Shown here piece after piece: positions 1-6,204 of a DNA stretch of 13,432 nucleotides. The translations under genes were made by a program, and so were the position numbers. A model generated the notes under the pieces. The model saw nothing but the letters and a program-made list of their open reading frames with translations, ran no database searches and was not told where the DNA came from. Every line of letters begins with the position of its first letter. The first letter of the stretch is position 1. The stretch covers positions 1 through 13,432 of the forward strand of contig JAHWKS010000042.1 of assembly GCA_019347795.1 (NCBI GenBank), given 5' to 3'. Source of the stretch: Planctomycetota bacterium (GTDB taxonomy: Bacteria > Planctomycetota > Planctomycetia > Pirellulales > Pirellulaceae).

Positions 1-434
1 CCCCGTGCATCTCTTCCTTTAGATCTCGAAGTTCCGGCTGCAGATCGAACGCCGCCGCACACGAAGACCATCAGGCTCACCGACAAGACCGCCCACGACA
101 GAAGCTGCCGGCCGGCGGAGACGCGGGCGATGGGCGCGGGGCGAGCGTCTCGGTCGGTTCGCTGGGGGCCGGACGCGGACCACGAAAGGGGCGTCGCTTG
201 AAAAGACGATTCGCTGGCCGACCTGACCGCCGCCGGCTGCGCGATCTGCTCGGCCCGCCGCAAGTCGTCATCCAGGTCCCAGTCGTCCCAGTCGAGAGGG
301 ATCGCCGCCAGCGTTGCTTCGAAGCCGGCATCGGCGGAGGCGGCCGGTTTACCGCAGCGAGCGCAGCGCGTTTCGACCTCGCCGTCGGACGAAGCGATTT
401 GCGGAACGTCCCGTTCGCACTTGCTGCACCACAT
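1..434 (-). CDS. Zinc-ribbon and single-TM protein of planctomycete type (partial, runs off left edge)
   Basis: The frame stays open from the ATG at 434 to the window edge, about 144 codons. Residues 3-6 (CSKC) and 24-27 (CARC) form a two-CxxC zinc ribbon. An acidic DWDDWDLDDDLR stretch follows at 48-59, then a polar linker, and one predicted membrane helix at about 111-129 (LLSWAVLSVSLMVFVCGGV). This order (MWCxxC ribbon, Asp/Trp linker, late membrane helix) matches a hypothetical protein family I recognise from planctomycetes; its function is unknown to me. The start is chosen because the family begins MWC; no good ribosome binding site precedes it. After residue 129 the frame becomes low-complexity Ser/Arg/Gly, where family members as I remember them continue with hydrophobic sequence, so an indel near nt 48 is possible. 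An overlapping frame at 77-502 gives only Pro/Arg/Ser-rich sequence and is a shadow. Confidence 0.72.
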   Translation of the reverse strand, partial: MWCSKCERDVPQIASSDGEVETRCARCGKPAASADAGFEATLAAIPLDWDDWDLDDDLRRAEQIAQPAAVRSASESSFQATPLSWSASGPQRTDRDARPAPIARVSAGRQLLSWAVLSVSLMVFVCGGVRSAAGTSRSKGRDAR

Positions 435-588
435 TCGGCAGGATATCCAAAATCCGAGTCGATCGCGCCTCGTCCATTGGCATCGGCGCCGCCGCCTGGC
501 AAACTGTAACGATTCTGCCGGATTTAGCGGCTGCGAAACAGTCTGGGTAAGCGAGCGAGAATGGACTGACGCCTGGAGCGGAAAGCGC

Positions 589-626
589 AAAAACAAAGCC
601 GGCGCTCGCACAGGTCGAGCACCGGC
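589..626 (-). terminator. Intrinsic terminator of the YTV-repeat gene
   Basis: Read on the minus strand, an 11-nt arm (626-616) pairs with 608-598 through GCCGG and GCTCG blocks with a single internal mismatch and a 7-nt loop. It is followed by TTTGTTTTTGC. It lies 24 bases past the TAG stop at 650. Stem, short loop and T tract are all seen directly. Confidence 0.85.
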
Positions 627-649
627 CTTGAGGTGGCTTGCAGCGCGCG

Positions 650-2437
650 CTACTCGCTCTTGGCCGTGCGAGCGAACTCGCTGCGATAGCGGCGGCGGGC
701 GTCTTCCAGCCAGATGCGGTGCGGGCCTTGAATCCGCTCCATCATCCGGCCCCAGTTCTCGCCGGGATGGGAGTTCTCGATCGCCGCGGCTTTCTCCACC
801 AGCGACTCGGCCGCCTCCCGCTCGCCTAGTTGATACGTCGCCAGCGCCTGGAAGTAGAGATGTTTGGCGCCGGTGGGCGCCAGTTCGGCGGCGGCGGCGA
901 ATTCGTTCGCGGCGGCTTCATAGGCGCCTTGGTGGAACAGCTTGACGCCGCTGGCGAACAGCTCGCGAGCCGCCGCGGCGCCGGCCTTCTTCTGCATCGA
1001 GATGATCCGCACCTCGGCCGGCTTCTCTTCGATCGCCGGGTCAGCCACCGGCGCGGGGGCGGCGGCGTGATCGTAACCATGATCGTGAACCGGAGGCGCC
1101 GCACATCCGCAGTCGGTCACGGGGCAGCAGATCTTCACGGGAACCTGCTTGTACGTGACGTGCGGCACGCAGCGGGTAATCGTGTAAGGGACCTGACGCG
1201 GTATCACGCGCGGCACGCAGACCGTCTTCGTGTGCGGAATGGTCTGCCACGTGGTGTACGACACCTTGCGAACCGCCGTCTTCGGAATCATCCGGCAAAC
1301 GGTGTAAGGGACCGTGTAAGTTTGATGGTCGGGGACCAGCCGCACCACCGGGTACTTGACCGTGTAGCTGTGCGTGCGAGGCACGACGCGGGTCACCGTG
1401 TACGGCACGACGCGGGTATGCGTCTCGGGAATGTATCGCACCACCGTGTAACAATACGGCTTGGTGACGACCTCCGGAATCAGCCGGCAGACGGTATAGC
1501 AGCGCGTCGTGTGCTTTACTTCCGGAACTTGCCGGCAGACCGTGTACGGCACGTTCTTGTAGTGCGTCTCGTAGACGGTGCGGCAGCGCGTCACCTCTTT
1601 GTAATCGACGCGCGGGACCCAAACCTTGCGGCAGCACTTCACCGGCGGGCATTGCACCTCGACCCGCCGCACCGGCCCCGGCTTATAGACGCATCGGCAG
1701 CAGCAAGGGTCCCATTCCCAGCAGCCGGGCTCTTGCACGCACCGCGTGACCACTGGGCCAGGCCGCTCTGCGACAACCGTTTTCCAGCATCCGGTGTGAA
1801 TGGGAATCGTTTCCTTGTACGGAACCTTCCGGCAGACCGTGTACGGGACCGGCCGCGTGTGCGTCTCGTAGACCGGGCGATACACCGTGTACGCCACCGG
1901 CTGAGTGACGGTGTCGTATTCCGGGTGATAGACCGTGTACGAGTACGCCGCGCTCCGCGTCTCACAGACCGGCCGAACGACCGTGTAAGGGACGACCTGC
2001 GTGTGCGTCTCGCAATAGGTGTGGAACGTGTTGTACGTCACCACGCGCGACTGCATCTCGCACACGGGCCGATAGAACGTCCGCGTGTAGCTGCGGGTGT
2101 ACGTCTCGTGGTGAGGCGTGTAGTACGGGTACGGCACATTTTGGCAATGGACCCGCGGCACGTGGGTGTAGTACGTGATCGGACGCTTGTCGTACTTCGT
2201 TTCATAGACGGTGCGATAGAGCGTCTCGCGGCGGGTCTCGTACTCGACGTGCGGGACCGACTTCCAGATCGTGTAGCACTTCTCCTGATAGCACGGCGCG
2301 ACGGGGCAGGGGCAGCAGCGGCCGCTCCGCAGGTTGCGGATCATGCCGCCCAGGCCGCAATACGAGGCGTCGGCCTGCCCGGCCGGCAACGCCGCCAGCG
2401 CCGCGACGATGAGGAGGAGAGACTTGACGCTTCGCAT
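650..2437 (-). CDS. Secreted YTV-repeat cell-surface protein with C-terminal TPR-like domain
   Basis: A 595-residue exported protein. Residues 1-24 are a signal peptide (basic MRSVK, hydrophobic core, A-D-A before SYCG). Residues of about 52-435 are a long array of units of the form xPYTVxRxVPExxT, rich in Tyr, Thr, Val, Arg and Cys; this is the YTV repeat of planctomycete cell-wall proteins. Cys clusters (41-49, 245-249, 263-269, 437-445) suggest disulfide cross-linking. A His/Ala/Pro linker (451-475) leads to a helical region (about 481-555) with a TPR-like pattern (LFHQGAYEAAANEFAAAAEL) and a conserved-looking end (NWGRMMERIQGP, RIWLEDARR). The inferred role is structural, in the cell wall or on the surface. 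GGAG lies 8 bases before the ATG, supporting this start. It is monocistronic, with its own terminator. The dense unit repetition makes internal recombination or misassembly possible. Confidence 0.88.
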   Translation of the reverse strand: MRSVKSLLLIVAALAALPAGQADASYCGLGGMIRNLRSGRCCPCPVAPCYQEKCYTIWKSVPHVEYETRRETLYRTVYETKYDKRPITYYTHVPRVHCQNVPYPYYTPHHETYTRSYTRTFYRPVCEMQSRVVTYNTFHTYCETHTQVVPYTVVRPVCETRSAAYSYTVYHPEYDTVTQPVAYTVYRPVYETHTRPVPYTVCRKVPYKETIPIHTGCWKTVVAERPGPVVTRCVQEPGCWEWDPCCCRCVYKPGPVRRVEVQCPPVKCCRKVWVPRVDYKEVTRCRTVYETHYKNVPYTVCRQVPEVKHTTRCYTVCRLIPEVVTKPYCYTVVRYIPETHTRVVPYTVTRVVPRTHSYTVKYPVVRLVPDHQTYTVPYTVCRMIPKTAVRKVSYTTWQTIPHTKTVCVPRVIPRQVPYTITRCVPHVTYKQVPVKICCPVTDCGCAAPPVHDHGYDHAAAPAPVADPAIEEKPAEVRIISMQKKAGAAAARELFASGVKLFHQGAYEAAANEFAAAAELAPTGAKHLYFQALATYQLGEREAAESLVEKAAAIENSHPGENWGRMMERIQGPHRIWLEDARRRYRSEFARTAKSE

Positions 2438-2637
2438 GTTCGTTACTCCGCACCCGGGAACGTCGTTTACACAATGGGGACAGGGTAACGTAGGTTACAA
2501 AATGCAACGCGGCCGGAGATTCCTCGCCGCTTGGATAGAGTCGCCGGCGCTAGATCACCGGCAGAAGCGGCGGCGCCGGCTCAATCGCGCCAGCCGGTGG
2601 CCTCGATACGACGCGGCTCACCGTCAAGATCATGGGG

Positions 2638-2802
2638 CTATACGCCGCTGGTGTCCCACCACTTCATGAATTCGCCGTACGGCTGCAACTCCAGGTACAA
2701 GAGGATGCACCCGGTCACCAGCGCCATCAGCGAGAGGATCAACATCATCGTGTAGACGTTGAACTTCGGCTTTTGATATTCAGTTGACCTTTGTGCGGAC
2801 AT
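2638..2802 (-). CDS. Small single-TM protein (54 aa), overlapping the coiled-coil gene
   Basis: The ORF runs from ATG at 2802 to TAG at 2638-2640. The protein starts MSAQRSTEYQKPKFNVY, has one strongly hydrophobic segment at about 18-38 (TMMLILSLMALVTGCILLYLE) and ends KWWDTSGV. GAGGGG sits just before the ATG (GAGGGGACAATG), a clear ribosome binding site. The start lies 23 bases inside the preceding gene, whose stop is at 2780-2782, in another frame, so translational coupling is likely. Both products are single-pass membrane proteins, suggesting a shared envelope complex; this is inference. I recall similar short proteins beside this coiled-coil gene in other planctomycetes but know no function. 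The gene is too short for most automatic gene calls. Confidence 0.82.
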   Translation of the reverse strand: MSAQRSTEYQKPKFNVYTMMLILSLMALVTGCILLYLELQPYGEFMKWWDTSGV

Positions 2803-3616
2803 TGTCCCCTCGCTGGATCGGGCCCCTGTGATACGGCTTCAAAATACGGGCGACGGAAACGTCGGGCTTCGTGGAGACGACCTCGACCCGGCCGAGATAC
2901 TGGTTGCCGCGAAACACTTCCAGCAGGTGCCCCTTCTTCAGCCCGTCGTCCGAGCCGATCGAGACCTCCAGCAGATCGCCTTCGGAGACCTGCAGCACCA
3001 CGCCGTCCAGCCGCGGGGGGATGTGCGAGACCGGCGTCTCCGCCTCCAGCCCGTTCTTCTCCAGCACCCGGCTCATGGTGGCGTTCTGCGCGAGAAGCTG
3101 ATTGTAACGCTCGTCCAGCCGACCCAACTCGCCGCGGGCCTGGTTGAGCAAATCGGTGAGCGCCACCACCTGGGCGAACTGCTCGTCGCGGTCCTGCTGG
3201 GCGGTGCGGATCTCGTCGCGGAGGTTGTTCACCTCGTCGGTGAGGACGGTGAGCATGTCCTGCGTGTTGTCGTTCGTTTCGACCAGCACCTGGTGGGCGG
3301 ACTGGAGCTTGGCCAGCTCATCCTCCTTCTGCGTCAAGGAATCTCGAGCGTCAAGCAGCTTCGCCTCGAGCGTCGCCAGCGCGTTCACGCGGGCCGCCTT
3401 TTCCTTGGCGATGTCGTTCTTCAGCCGCAGGATCTCGGCTTGCAGTTGGTCGTTTATCTCCTTTTGCTGAGCCAACTGCGGTTTTAAGCCGGTGGTGGGC
3501 TCGATCACCTTCATCTTCCAGTTGGTGTGCGTCGCGTAGACGGCGACCGCAAACGACATGAACACCAGGCTCATGATGAAGATGAGCACCGTGAAAATTT
3601 TTCCCAGCAGATTCAT
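2780..3616 (-). CDS. Membrane-anchored coiled-coil protein with C-terminal beta-domain
   Basis: A 278-residue protein in three parts. Residues 5-28 are an N-terminal membrane helix or uncleaved signal anchor (LLGKIFTVLIFIMSLVFMSFAVAV). Residues of about 45-190 form a long coiled coil with heptad Leu/Ile and many Glu, Gln, Lys and Arg. Residues of about 200-278 form a compact C-terminal domain with the pattern LLEVSIGSDDGLKKGHLLEVFRG then LGRVEVV and GPIQRGDNV, resembling the FlgT C-terminal-like beta fold. The topology suggests a short cytoplasmic tail and a coiled-coil stalk carrying the beta-domain outside the inner membrane. The function is unknown; an envelope-spanning or scaffolding role is an inference. 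A near-consensus promoter lies about 150 bases upstream and a 54-residue membrane protein gene overlaps its 3' end. No strong Shine-Dalgarno sequence precedes the ATG, which is chosen because the membrane helix follows it at once. Confidence 0.85.
   Translation of the reverse strand: MNLLGKIFTVLIFIMSLVFMSFAVAVYATHTNWKMKVIEPTTGLKPQLAQQKEINDQLQAEILRLKNDIAKEKAARVNALATLEAKLLDARDSLTQKEDELAKLQSAHQVLVETNDNTQDMLTVLTDEVNNLRDEIRTAQQDRDEQFAQVVALTDLLNQARGELGRLDERYNQLLAQNATMSRVLEKNGLEAETPVSHIPPRLDGVVLQVSEGDLLEVSIGSDDGLKKGHLLEVFRGNQYLGRVEVVSTKPDVSVARILKPYHRGPIQRGDNVRTKVN
2803..2812 (-). promoter_or_regulatory. Ribosome binding site of the 54-aa gene
   Basis: On the minus strand GCGAGGGGACAATG places a purine-rich GAGGGG 3 bases before the ATG at 2802, inside the coding sequence of the upstream gene. 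It supports translation of this very short ORF. Confidence 0.6.
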
Positions 3617-3767
3617 GGCGTAAATCCGTGTAGGGGGAGAGGGTGAACGAACGACGGACAGCCAACCAAGCTCGCCGTGGGAGAGAGGACTTCCTCCCGG
3701 AAAAGAGCGAGAACGCCTCCGCGGCTTTGCCAGGGCGGCCTGAAAAAACTCCCCACTTTCACATCCG

Positions 3768-3797
3768 AGTATAGTTACCGGAAAATGGGAGTGTCAA
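3768..3797 (-). promoter_or_regulatory. Sigma-70-type promoter of the coiled-coil/54-aa unit
   Basis: On the minus strand TTGACA (3797-3792) and TATACT (3773-3768) are separated by 18 bases. The -35 is perfect and the -10 has five of six consensus bases. The local sequence is AT-richer than its surroundings. Transcription would start near 3760, giving a leader of about 144 bases before the ATG at 3616. Confidence 0.62.
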
Positions 3798-3901
3798 ACC
3801 AGCCGCGAGAAAAACCGCGGCCTACAGCGAGAGATTCGCGCCGTCCCCGGGCGATTATTCCCGCCGCGGACGCGAAATTCACTGTGTCCCGCGCATCAAA
3901 G

Positions 3902-3932
3902 AAGCAGCGCCCGATCAAGTCGAGCGCTGCTT
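3902..3932 (-). terminator. Probable terminator hairpin of the CsrA-receiver gene
   Basis: A perfect 9-bp inverted repeat, AAGCAGCGC (3902-3910) with GCGCTGCTT (3924-3932), with a 13-base loop, 25 bases after the stop at 3957. On the minus strand the 3' arm ends CTTCTTTG rather than in a long T run, so termination may be weak or factor-assisted. Confidence 0.5.
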
Positions 3933-3956
3933 TGTTGGGATGCCTCTACAATCGTC

Positions 3957-4727
3957 TCAGGCCACCACGCCGACTGCGCGGGCCATTTCGCCTACCAGCC
4001 GCTCCGGATCGAGCGGCTTCTGGAACCAGCGATCGACGCCTTCGGGACCGGTGGCCAGGCCGAGCTTCTGCGGCGAGGAGCCGCTCACGGCGTAGATCTT
4101 CAGGCCCTGGTGGCGGGGATTGCTGCGGATCGTGCGGACCGTGTCCGGGCCGTTCATCCGCGGCATGAGCATGTCCAAGAGGACGATGTCGGGCTGCTCG
4201 TGGTCCGAGAGATACTCGATCGCCTCGGCCCCGTCGCCGGCCTGGATCACCTGAAAGCCGGAAGTTTTGAGGAATCCCGCCAAAAGACAGCGCTCGTTGG
4301 CGTCGTCCTCGACCACCATCGCTTGCGGGGCGTGGGCGGCGGCTCGCTCCTTCTCGAGCTTGTTCTTCGCCTGACGGTGGGCCGTCTCCGCCTCGGCGAT
4401 CGACGAGAGCACCGTCTGCAGCGTCGTGCGGGCGTCGGTCGGCATCCCGGCGTCCAGTTGCCGGCGCAACAGGCTCAGACCGATGGTGACGTTATTGAGC
4501 AGATTGCGGGCGGCGTGCGAGAGGACCGGCCCTTCCTTCTCCAACCGCTGCAGCCGGGCCAGGCGGCGATGGCACTCTTCGACCAGTTCGCCTCGGAGAA
4601 CCGGCACGTCTCGAGGGGCCGTCACCCCCACTTTAGCGGTCTTCCCTTTGATCTGAACCAGTTTTACCGTCGCGTCGATGCTGGGGAAGTAAAGCGTGTC
4701 TTCCTCATGGCGGGACAGCACGAGCAT
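3957..4727 (-). CDS. CsrA / DHp-like / receiver-domain fusion regulator
   Basis: A 256-residue protein in three parts. Residues 1-48 are a CsrA RNA-binding domain: MLVLSR start with R6, then VGVTAPRDVPVLRGEL, whose R45 matches the GGA-binding Arg44 of E. coli CsrA. Residues of about 55-130 are helical and contain SHAARNLLN (H71) followed by LSLLRRQLDAG, resembling the H-box and first helix of a histidine-kinase dimerisation domain; no ATP-binding domain follows. Residues 136-256 are a response-regulator receiver with acidic pocket E140-D141-D142, phosphoacceptor D185 (IVLLDMLMP), switch S215 (AVSG) and K237 (QKPLDP), all intact. The likely role is post-transcriptional mRNA control gated by phosphorylation; this is inferred. 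No kinase gene is adjacent, so any partner must lie elsewhere. AAGGA lies 7 bases before the ATG. I believe similar fusions occur in other planctomycetes, but know of no experimental work on them. Confidence 0.87.
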   Translation of the reverse strand: MLVLSRHEEDTLYFPSIDATVKLVQIKGKTAKVGVTAPRDVPVLRGELVEECHRRLARLQRLEKEGPVLSHAARNLLNNVTIGLSLLRRQLDAGMPTDARTTLQTVLSSIAEAETAHRQAKNKLEKERAAAHAPQAMVVEDDANERCLLAGFLKTSGFQVIQAGDGAEAIEYLSDHEQPDIVLLDMLMPRMNGPDTVRTIRSNPRHQGLKIYAVSGSSPQKLGLATGPEGVDRWFQKPLDPERLVGEMARAVGVVA

Positions 4728-4730
4728 GGT

Positions 4731-4743
4731 GGTTTCCTTTCCG
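4731..4743 (-). promoter_or_regulatory. Shine-Dalgarno of the CsrA fusion with two GGA motifs
   Basis: On the minus strand CGGAAAGGAAACC precedes the ATG at 4727. It contains AAGGA, which fixes the start, and two GGA triplets. CsrA proteins bind GGA motifs and often repress by covering the Shine-Dalgarno, so self-binding here is plausible but inferred. Confidence 0.5.
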
Positions 4744-4773
4744 ATGTGGGAGCAATCCCTTTTGGGGTGCGAG

Positions 4774-4813
4774 TTTTCCCGCGTCGCCCACGCCCGTTCG
4801 CGACGCGAGAAAA
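4774..4813 (-). promoter_or_regulatory. Long hairpin in the CsrA-fusion leader
   Basis: CGCGTCGC (4780-4787) pairs perfectly with GCGACGCG (4800-4807); after one C/A mismatch TTTTC (4774-4778) pairs with GAAAA (4809-4813). That gives 13 of 14 pairs and a 12-base loop. No T run follows on either strand, so it does not look like a terminator. It would lie in the 5' untranslated RNA of the fusion gene. Confidence 0.45.
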
Positions 4814-4878
4814 AGGGCGTCCTTGCCGCTCGCCGAAAAAGTGGAAATCCTTTCCCACCGGATATTTCACCGCCAGCG

Positions 4879-4908
4879 ATTATGCCCGAAGCGGCGGTGA
4901 CGCGGCAA
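4879..4908 (-). promoter_or_regulatory. Candidate promoter of the CsrA fusion gene
   Basis: On the minus strand TTGCCG (4908-4903), an 18-base spacer and CATAAT (4884-4879). The -10 has five of six consensus bases and the -35 four of six. A start near 4871 would give a leader of about 144 bases. Confidence 0.35.
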
Positions 4909-5069
4909 GATCAGTTTTTCGAGATTTTTCCGGTGGACGCCGTTACACGTGCCGCCGCAATTCCCGTCACCCGCGGCCGCGGCCGCAGTCGATGATTCCC
5001 GAGCGATGGACGCCACGGAGAAAACGACGGATCGCGGCTCAGGTTTCCCTCATCGGGAGCTGCGAGACT

Positions 5070-5390
5070 ATGCCTGTAGACCGGACCTACCGCGTGGTGA
5101 CGCGCGGAGCGGATAGCCAACTGCGCGTTCGCGAATACGAATCGAAGGAAAAACTGCTCCGCATTCACACGCAAGTCGGCATCGACGACTGCAGCACGGA
5201 CCTTTCGCTGCGCGGCCTGCCGGTCTTCCGCGGCTTGATCGGCCCGATGTCGGAAGGAAAGGACATCGTCCGCTACGAGTCGCCCGACGTGTTCGAGTCG
5301 CTCACCAAGGAGTGGAGCGTCAACAAGCCGAAGCGCCGCCGCCGCCGGATCAATGCAGAAGCCGTCGCGGCGGAAACCAACGCCACGTGA
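5070..5390 (+). CDS. Hypothetical protein, 106 aa, basic C-terminus
   Basis: Unrecognised. From ATG at 5070 the protein has alternating hydrophobic and charged stretches (YRVVTRG, LRVREYES, LLRIHTQVG) consistent with a small beta-rich domain, then GLIGPMSEGKDIVRYESPDVFESLTKEW, and a basic tail (KPKRRRRRIN) that could contact nucleic acid or membrane. The amino-acid make-up is that of a normal soluble protein, unlike the Arg/Pro-rich sequence of the same open frame upstream. I start at this Met because the upstream in-frame sequence looks non-coding; the next in-frame ATG upstream, at 4992, is possible. GGGAG lies about 12 bases before the chosen ATG. The gene is divergent from the CsrA fusion and converges on the EVE gene with 16 bases between stops. 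Confidence 0.7.
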   Translation: MPVDRTYRVVTRGADSQLRVREYESKEKLLRIHTQVGIDDCSTDLSLRGLPVFRGLIGPMSEGKDIVRYESPDVFESLTKEWSVNKPKRRRRRINAEAVAAETNAT

Positions 5391-5406
5391 CGCGAGGGCG
5401 AGCGTC

Positions 5407-5823
5407 TCAGTGCACGACCACACTCGACATGCGCTCAATCTCCGCCCACTGCTCCTCGGTCACGGGCATGACCGAGAGCCGGGAGATGCGCACCAGGGCG
5501 AAATCGGCGAATTGGGGATCGGCCTTGATCTCGGCCAGCGGCACGGGCCGCTTGAATCGTTGGATCGGTTTCACATCCACAACGGCGAATCGATCATCGT
5601 CGCGCGCGGGATCGGGATAGGGACCTTTGACCACCTCCATCTCGCCGACAACGGCTTTCTCCTTTCCTGTGTGATAATAGAGCACGCGGTCTCCCTTTTG
5701 GACGGACCGCAGGTGCTTGAGGGCGAGGTTGTTCTCAACGCCGTCCCACACCGTCCGCTTGTCGCGGAAGAGGTCATCCAGCGAGTAGTGATCCGGCTCC
5801 TCTTTGAACAACCAGTACGCCAT
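5407..5823 (-). CDS. EVE-domain protein
   Basis: A 138-residue single-domain protein. The start MAYWLFKEEPDHYSLDDL, then TVWDGVENNLALKHLRSVQKGDRVLYYHTG, VVGEMEVVKGPYPDP and the closing LSVMPVTEEQWAEI are the characteristic blocks of EVE (PUA-like) proteins, and the length is normal for stand-alone members. EVE domains are relatives of PUA and YTH domains with an aromatic pocket for modified bases in DNA or RNA; that the protein reads a modified nucleotide is family-level inference. An AAGGCG Shine-Dalgarno lies about 9 bases before the ATG. The same frame continues upstream to 5976, but that extension resembles no EVE protein and is left out. The neighbours give no sign of a restriction or defence island, so a housekeeping role is more likely. 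Confidence 0.88.
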   Translation of the reverse strand: MAYWLFKEEPDHYSLDDLFRDKRTVWDGVENNLALKHLRSVQKGDRVLYYHTGKEKAVVGEMEVVKGPYPDPARDDDRFAVVDVKPIQRFKRPVPLAEIKADPQFADFALVRISRLSVMPVTEEQWAEIERMSSVVVH

Positions 5824-6204
5824 GGGACAGTCGCCTTCTATTTGAACCCGTCCGCTTCTCTTGCGGCTCACTCTCCAATTCTGCACCAGCCCATCGCTCA
5901 GGACAACGCTCCCGAAGGGGCGACGAGTTTCAGCAGCGCCGGTGAAGCGGTTCTTCGGCGAGCACGGCGCCTTCAACCTTCAGGGGTTTTCTACCGTTGC
6001 GGCGGAGTGCTTTGGCGCCGGCTCTTTCGCTCCCTGGTGAACGTCAGGCGATGAGGGGCGTGCGCCGCAAGTCACTCTCGCGCATCGACTTAGGAATTCG
6101 CCGGGCAATTGCTATTCGCGCCTCTCCAGGATCGCTTATAGTTGTATATTGGAAACTCGATTGCTCGGTCTGCTTCCGGCGGCCCCCGCGCCGCCGGTTC
6201 CTTG
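5824..6204. other. 381-bp divergent region between the EVE gene and phoH
   Basis: No supported gene. It must contain the promoters of the EVE gene (minus) and the phoH operon (plus). An AT-rich stretch ending TTATAGTTGTATATTGG (6136-6152) is the best place for a phoH -10 element (TATAGT, 6137-6142), but no -35 at good spacing is seen. A TTG at 6142 would extend PhoH by 21 residues; that extension (rich in Gly, Ala and Ser) looks non-coding. Confidence 0.4.

Larger units (their letters stand above)
3617..3956. other. 340-bp intergenic region with a minus-strand promoter and a hairpin
   Basis: No convincing gene was found. The region holds the promoter of the coiled-coil/54-aa unit (3768-3797), a roughly 144-base leader to its ATG, and an inverted repeat (3902-3932) just past the stop of the CsrA-receiver gene. 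Open frames across it are rich in Arg, Pro and Ser and look like translated non-coding GC-rich DNA. Confidence 0.55.
4728..5069. other. Divergent intergenic region with structured leader of the CsrA fusion
   Basis: About 340 bases lie between the divergent CsrA-fusion gene (minus) and the 106-aa gene (plus). They include a candidate minus promoter (4879-4908), a strong hairpin (4774-4813), several GGA motifs, and a GC repeat (GCGGCCGCGGCCGC near 4975-4988). No convincing plus-strand promoter for the 106-aa gene and no further ORF is supported. Confidence 0.5.

Noticed and set aside
830..2488. Long plus-strand open frame opposite the YTV-repeat gene (552 codons)
   Set aside because: The antisense frame of a repetitive GC-rich gene; it reads as Arg/Val/His-rich sequence with no domain, and the minus strand has a signal peptide, repeats, ribosome binding site and terminator.
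2485..2498. Inverted repeat GTAAC-GTAG-GTTAC upstream of the YTV gene as an operator
   Set aside because: Five-base arms are expected by chance at this length, and no promoter of good quality overlaps it.
2543..2580. GCCGGCGC/GCGCCGGC inverted repeat as terminator of the coiled-coil/54-aa unit
   Set aside because: A 22-base loop and no T run; GC-only arms arise easily in this GC-rich DNA.
2828..3487. Plus-strand open frame opposite the coiled-coil gene (219 codons)
   Set aside because: Leu/Val/Gln-rich sequence is what the complement of coiled-coil codons produces; no start signals.
5389..5406. Hairpin GACGC/GCGTC between the convergent stops of the 106-aa and EVE genes as a bidirectional terminator
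   Set aside because: Only five pairs with an 8-base loop and no T run on either strand.
5407..5976. N-terminally extended EVE protein (189 codons)
   Set aside because: The extra 51 residues before MAYWLFKEEP resemble no EVE protein, and a Shine-Dalgarno precedes the internal ATG.
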